This document shows, piece by piece, positions 59,322 through 64,000 of a stretch of DNA of 64,000 nt (positions within the stretch are counted from its first letter, which is position 1; the number at the start of each line of letters is the position of its first letter). The stretch comes from Cheiracanthium punctorium (lineage: Eukaryota > Arthropoda > Arachnida > Araneae > Cheiracanthiidae): the NCBI GenBank assembly GCA_038373885.1, contig JAWZYV010013169.1:62001-126000 (forward strand), written 5' to 3'. Below the pieces are notes generated by a model. The model was not told where the DNA came from. It searched no databases and saw only the letters and a list, made by a program, of their open reading frames with translations. A program made the position numbers and the translations under genes.

Positions 59322-59552
59322 TTATGATTCGCTAAATCGATCAGTATCTGTGCCACTGTCAATGAGTTGTTCATTACAAAGTTCTGACTTGATTTTGAAG
59401 TAATTTTTGTTGTTGTTGTTTTTCGTTGGATACACGAGTAAACTATCCATTGAAACGGGTGTCATTCTCCCCCCTTCCTCTCCAGTTGGGTTGTACTCCG
59501 TCTTCCTAGTCCCTAATTTTGAACCAATTCCAGATGAGGGACCAACCGGCAC
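59322..59552 (-). CDS. Candidate terminal coding exon, unidentified protein
   Basis: Minus strand codons from 59552 give VPVGPSSGIGSKLGTRKT and continue with NPTGEEGGRMTPVSMDSLL, an Asn run encoded by AAC repeats, then YFKIKSELCNEQLIDSG and a hydrophilic end TDTDRFSES followed by TAA. Directly upstream is CGATTTTAG|GTGCC, which would serve as a splice acceptor, and the same frame has a stop (that TAG) right there, so any gene must be spliced. The Ser/Asp/Glu-rich tail is like the cytoplasmic end of a receptor or channel, but no family is recognised. The AAC run could instead be a retroposon tail, which would make the frame accidental. The polypyrimidine tract is weak. Confidence 0.3.
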   Translation of the reverse strand: MPVGPSSGIGSKLGTRKTEYNPTGEEGGRMTPVSMDSLLVYPTKNNNNKNYFKIKSELCNEQLIDSGTDTDRFSES

Positions 59553-59559
59553 CTAAAAT

Positions 59560-61410
59560 CGGCCCCTTTAGAGGCATCGATTGAACATGGAAGACATTGG
59601 AGCCACGAAGACACCAGCTCACATTAGCGTGTACGGTCCAACAGCATTACAGACGACAGAAGCTATCAGCTAGTAAAATGCCGGGGTCTCATAGTCCCTG
59701 CAAATTCTTGTGAGGTGTGGTGAACATGAGTCGAGAAATCAATACGAAATATATCCATTGCTTTTTGATTAATTTTGGATTCAGAGACAAATATTTTGTT
59801 TGAAAACGAAAGTTGCAATTCCCGTAAAGGATTTTTAAGTGAGCTAATAGAAAGTTATAATTTTGAGAGGATGCTTATTGTTATATGCTATATTTATAAA
59901 GCAGATAGTGTTCAAAAACTCATGTTAATAGGCTCATCATAATGACCCGTGTGTTTAATATCTCATCTGGCCCATTGAGCTAGGCCGGAGGCTAAAACAA
60001 ATGCTAGATAGTATATCAGAGGCGGGGAACTTTTTTACCATTAGAGGCCACATGTAAAATACGTTGATGTACAGCTCCTGAAAAAAAAAAGTCCCACTTG
60101 CTCTTTATTTCGCCGTCCTTCGTCATACAGGAAAGTTATATATACCATTCGTTTGCATATAACGCATACTTTAATTTGCTGTTAATTTAATTTGCATAAG
60201 GGGCCGTCTTCATATTTATGTCTGCATCAACTTCGTTTTTCTCAAAGGCAACACTGTATTTTGACTTCATTATATGAAAGAAAACCTTCACATTACCCTG
60301 AATATAAATTTTCACCAATTTTCTACGATAATTTCCGGAGATATTGCGAAATATTTTTTGCACGTTTTTAAGGGACTTTCTGCAGATTGAAAAACGCTAT
60401 TTGTGTGTTCCGAACTTTTCGCCTTTTATTCATTTCGCTCAAGAGAGTTAAAAAAAAATAAACATTATTTTCAAGGAAAATATTTTTACCATCTCTCTTA
60501 AAGTTTTTTTTTTGTAAGAATATCAAGGGTAGAAATTAGAATCTTTAGTCAGTGGTCCAAATGACCCGTGAGTTCATAAGTTCCTTGGTTCGAACACATG
60601 ATTTAAAGGAAAAATGCAAATGAATGCTCACGATATTGAAAATCTTTCTAACTTTGAAATTGTTATTGAGTATTTCCCTTGATGGTTCTCTTGGACAGGT
60701 GAAATGTTGGCAGGAGTGAGAGGCTGCTCGCTGCTCTTCTGACTACAAGCATGAATGTTACTACGGACAAACTTGAAGAATGGTTTCATGATTGAAAATT
60801 TATTTGTATGAATTCCGTGTAAAAAACGCAATTACTTTTTGGCCGATCCTATATTATCACTGTGTTTGTTATTTCACTTTCTTCATTTAATATTATCGTC
60901 TGCAAAGTGCAATATTCTTATAAGACTTTTGGCGGAATTTTATTTTATATTCAGATGAAAATTTAGACAGAAAAACCTGATTTTGAATGTTTTTTTTTTT
61001 TTTTTGAATATTTGATAAAGTATGGGGAAGTCCAAAGACGCAATGTTTCCAATACTAAAAAAGGTCAACTTCATGCCTCGAATATTGAGGATGTTTTTTT
61101 TTTTTTTTCAGAAATAGGACGTTGTATTAGAAGACATACATCTACTGCATCTAATTTTATACCTGAAAATATTTTTTTGGGGGGAATATGGTAGCGGACG
61201 CAACAACAGACGCTTTATAGAATCACCATCAAACTGTAAAAACCTATTTTATTTGCTTCAAAAATTGATATTTTTTAATACCGATATCTTTTACTGTGTT
61301 TTTGCACAAAAGAAATCTAATTTACTTTTATTTTAAGCAATTTTCAAAAAATTGCCACCCAATGAATTTATATATGGTCCCTTAACTCATGAAAATAACA
61401 TATTTTATTT
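59560..61410. other. No gene seen
   Basis: Mixed DNA with a slightly GC-richer start (59560-59720) and poly-T tracts near 60990-61005 and 61096-61108. No ends or arrays recognised. Confidence 0.45.
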
Positions 61411-61517
61411 AATATTGTTACAGAAATTACTCTGCTACTTCTGGGGTTCGTCGTATTTAAGTCCAGTTGGTGTAAAACGTTCAAGTAAAAAGTCCACTGG
61501 TCAGGATGGAATACAAC

Positions 61518-61523
61518 TTTATT
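61518..61523 (-). terminator. AATAAA polyadenylation signal of the solo LTR
   Basis: AGCAATAAAGTTG on the minus strand, between the TATA box and the LTR end. Confidence 0.65.
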
Positions 61524-61856
61524 GCTTCTAGAACTTCGTGGAACAATCAGCTGTACAAAATTCTCAAGCACAAGTAAACAGTAATGTGCTTTTAACAGTT
61601 CGCTTAGATCAGAAACTCTCACAAATGCTGTATTTCTCACGCAAAGTGGAACACTTTCACTTCCAAAAATTCAGTGAAAATATACGAGAAATAACACTAA
61701 CAGTCTCTCAAGACTCAGCGATGAAAAATGTACACACAGCACTTAAATTCAAAGCTTCACAAACAGCGCGAAACACAGCTTCTATCACAAAGCAAGCGTA
61801 TTCACTCTCTCAAAGCTTGATCAACACTGAACTCTCGGAGCAGCGCGCTGGTGGAA

Positions 61857-61862
61857 TTTATA
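61857..61862 (-). promoter_or_regulatory. TATA box of the solo LTR
   Basis: TCTATAAATTCCACC on the minus strand, followed by GC-richer leader sequence. Confidence 0.65.
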
Positions 61863-62024
61863 GAGGAGGCAGAAGCGGCGAGCAGCTTCTAGAAAAGTAT
61901 ATTTCTCGAAGATTCCAGATAAAGCGGGACTTCTGATTACGTCATAGAAGAGAGATGTTAGGTTTTATGTGATTTTAATGCAGCAAAAGCAGCTTTACAG
62001 GCCCCATAGGAAAAATCGCGCCAA

Positions 62025-62110
62025 ATGACCAAAATGTCACCAAGCTTGGCGACTTTTGGCGAAATATCGCCAAATTTGGCGCCAAAAATAAGTCCCCAAA
62101 AATGAAGAGA
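62025..62110. repeat. Palindrome cassette (copy in the LTR U3)
   Basis: CACCAAGCTTGGCGACTTTT, TTGGCGAAATATCGCCAA (7-bp stem, 4-base loop) and GCCAAATTTGGC follow one another, then AAAATAAGTCCCCAA. Similar cassettes lie at 57125-57240 and 63640-63675/63912-63955. Confidence 0.85.
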
Positions 62111-62315
62111 TCTAAGCCCTAGGACCAATATTTCTCGAGATTTCTAGAGCCTCCTCAGAAAACAATGGAAAACGGAAACCTCCGTATCTCCGGTTCTAGT
62201 TGACGGATTTTGATGCAACAAAAAGCAAAATCTATCTATTTGAAGCGTAGAATATGACTTTTTAACTATTTTAAGCCCCAGAGCAGTGGGTTGCCCCGAA
62301 AATTCGTAACAATAT

Positions 62316-62625
62316 AAATTAAACTACCGAACGAAAAAATTTGAAATTTTGCACAGCCATGTAATATTGCTTTCTGCATCTATTTCCATAGAAATTTGTC
62401 TATGTTTCTATTCATAATTTTTTTGAATATTAATTTAATAATTCATAATTCATATTAATATTTTATTTAAAATCATAATAACATTAAATTATATTTGGGT
62501 CTTTTAGTTCTAATAGTGCGAATAAAAATCAGCTTCTTATTATCAGCATTACGAGGGTTGCTATTTATATTTCTGGCCTAATAATGAAACAACAAATATT
62601 TATGATCTAAATTGGTTTTATTGTT
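62316..62625. other. No gene seen; A+T-rich spacer
   Basis: Low-complexity ATTAATAT-rich DNA between the solo LTR and the right-hand repeat block. Confidence 0.55.
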
Positions 62626-62867
62626 TTACTTCCTTGTACGTAGTATAAGGAAGTAATGTGATCCCGAAAAATTTTGGGGGCCAAATTTCGACAAAAAAAC
62701 CGATTTTGACTATCTCTAAATTTAATTAAAAAAATTTTTTCGATGCATCTCATCGTAGGCTAGCATGCACGATCATATTAACGCGTCTGCAACTCATTTT
62801 GACCAGCGGCGAGTCTACTGTGGCCAGTTTTTCCATGCCGTCTGTACGTACGTACGTATGTATGTAA

Positions 62868-63400
62868 CTCGCATATCTCAAAAACTATTGGTCGTAGAAT
62901 GTTGAGATTTGATATTTAGGATTGTTCTATGATCTAGTTGTGCACCTCCCCTTTTGGTGGCAATCGAATGGATAGTTTATGTACAGGACCGCCCAAAAGA
63001 TTCGAAATACATTACGCTCTATGGGCCGAAATTCATTAAACTCGCCTAACTCAAAAGCTATTAGGCGTAGAATGTCGAAACTTCATATTTTGGATAGTTG
63101 TAACATCTAGTAGTGCACCTCCCCTTTTGGTTCCATTCGACTGGATAGTTTATCTACAGGACTGCCCAAAACATTCGAAATACATTACGCTCAATGGGCC
63201 GAAATTCATTAAACTCGCATATCTCAAAAACTGTTAGGCGTACAATGTTGAAACTTTATATTTAGGATTGTTGTAACATCTAGTTGTGCACCTCCTCTTT
63301 CGGTTCCATTCGACTGAATAGTTTATCTACAGGACCGCCCAAAAGATTCGAAATACATTACGCTCTAAGGGCCGAAATTCATCAAAGCGTTTTTTTAGAG
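62868..63400 (+). repeat. 173-bp tandem repeat, three units and a partial fourth
   Basis: CTCGCATATCTCAAAAACT starts at 62868, 63041 (CTCGCCTAACTCAAAAGCT) and 63214, exactly 173 bp apart. Units share TTGTAACATCTAGT, GTGCACCTCC, TTTTGGTTCCATTCGACTG, ATAGTTTATCTACAGGAC, CGCCCAAAAGATTCGAAATA and GGGCCGAAATTCAT. The fourth unit diverges after TTCATCAAAG at 63387, and later DNA holds weaker copies (63500-63545, 63692-63800). Confidence 0.93.
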
Positions 63401-63645
63401 GTATTGGGCTATTTCAAACGACTCAGAAGTGATATATGCTGTAAAGAGTTAGAAAATGAATTTCTCCATTAAAGAAAGTGTCTTTATCATTTATAGTTCT
63501 GCTACAGGAACACTCAAAAGATTTCCAATACATTACGGTCAATGGCAATTTTAGGGGCATTCATCCATTTCAAGCACAATACCGTCCTACCACATAAGTT
63601 AGGTAATGGTCCGACCACGGTCACGTGCCTCCCTCAAGAACTATG

Positions 63646-63675
63646 CCAAAAGTCGCCAAGCTTGGCGACTTTTGG
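63646..63675. repeat. Perfect 30-bp palindrome
   Basis: CCAAAAGTCGCCAAG is followed directly by its exact reverse complement CTTGGCGACTTTTGG, centred on AAGCTT. A near-identical sequence sits in the solo LTR at 62029-62059. Confidence 0.95.
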
Positions 63676-64000
63676 TGTACGTGTGTGCATATTTAACTCT
63701 CAAATCTCAAAAACTATTATGAAATTTCATATATAAGAATGTTGTAACAGCTAGTTGTGCATCTCGATTTTTGGTTCCAATCTACTGGAGAGTTTATTTA
63801 CAGGACCACCGGAAAGAATTTCAGTACTTTAATGTCTATGGACATCTTCAATATAATACTACTGTAGATAGTCATTGTTTGGTACATGCCCAAAATCTCG
63901 CCGTCTGTCCTCGACCTTGGCGAGTTTTGGCGAAATATCGCCAAATTTGGCGATAGTCAGTCATTTGGTCCATGCCCAAAGTATCGCCATTTGTCATCGT

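Larger units (their letters stand above)
61416..62311 (-). mobile_element. Solo LTR, 896 bp, gypsy-type size and layout
   Basis: The element begins TGTTAC and ends GTAACA, a perfect 6-bp terminal inverted repeat with canonical TG...CA ends. It is flanked by ATAT at 61412-61415 and 62312-62315, a 4-bp duplication. Reading on the minus strand gives a U3 with palindromes, a TATA box (TCTATAAATTCC), a GC-richer leader and an AATAAA signal about 340 bp downstream of the TATA box, in the right order for an LTR. No gag-pol body is attached on either side, so it is a solo LTR left by recombination. The 132-codon frame on the plus strand (61538-61936) is antisense to the LTR and is discounted. Confidence 0.82.
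62628..64000. repeat. Large unclassified repeat running off the right edge
   Basis: It opens with ACTTCCTT...AAGGAAGT (8-bp inverted arms, 62630-62656) and a CGTACGTACGTATGTATGT microsatellite at 62847-62865. The 173-bp tandem units follow, then TGGCGA palindromes and at least one more diverged unit (63692-63850). The right end lies beyond the window. No protein signature was seen; the name of the family is unknown to me. Confidence 0.7.

Noticed and set aside
61538..61936. 132-codon plus-strand frame rich in Ser/Gln
   Set aside because: It is antisense to the transcribed part of a solo LTR with clear boundaries.

Overview
The window reads as A+T-rich, non-coding nuclear DNA of an animal, most likely an arthropod and plausibly a chelicerate such as a web-building spider. 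Directly visible are eukaryotic transposons (Tc1-like, hAT-like, piggyBac-like, pogo-like, LTR and tRNA-derived SINE), many TA/CA microsatellites, long homopolymer runs, and no dense open reading frames, operons or ribosome-binding sites. The spider assignment is inference from the style of the Tc1-like transposase and of the repeats. No complete host gene could be recognised. The only host-type coding signal is one weak candidate terminal exon (59.3-59.6 kb, minus strand).

Left part (1-20.9 kb): a 966-bp hAT-type element with a perfect 8-bp target duplication (2.1-3.1 kb). Two copies of a composite repeat with internal ~150-bp units and a CA tract (4.4-5.0 and 8.0-9.5 kb) follow, the second split by a 753-bp near-complete palindrome flanked by TTAA. 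Between them lies the best-preserved gene, a Tc1-like DD34E transposase broken by one TGA codon. This element has lost its left end and sits between two nearly identical ~265-bp direct repeats that look like an empty-site flank and the normal flank. A second, badly decayed Tc1-like element with recognisable 28-bp inverted ends lies at 19.3-20.4 kb.

Middle part (21-44 kb): a GC-richer 40-bp minisatellite in nine units (23.1-23.5 kb), a 110-bp tandem repeat in four units (27.5-28.0 kb), two TTAA-bounded piggyBac-like non-autonomous elements at 36.5 and 40.3 kb whose cores are flipped relative to each other, a 716-bp inverted-end element with a coding-like relic (41.1-41.8 kb), and a SINE with a perfect 14-bp target duplication (42.1-42.3 kb).

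Right part (47-64 kb): a pogo-like element with transposase C-terminal fragments, a foldback element next to it, a small pogo-like MITE, and a second hAT-type element with a perfect 8-bp target duplication. Beyond these is a repeat-dense island (54.9-58.8 kb) with tandem ~250-280-bp units and a possible solo LTR carrying a nested SINE. Then come a well-formed solo LTR with TG...CA ends, 4-bp target duplication, TATA box and AATAAA (61.4-62.3 kb), and a 173-bp tandem repeat running to the right edge. A palindrome-rich cassette (TTGGCGA/TCGCCAA hairpins) recurs in three otherwise different repeats here.

No genes act together as a pathway. The story of the window is insertion, nesting and rearrangement of mobile DNA. 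I did not find convincing evidence of a new functional system. The most informative structures are the Tc1 empty-site/filled-site junction, the flipped cores of the piggyBac-like pair and the shared palindrome cassette. All boundaries and alignments were made by eye.
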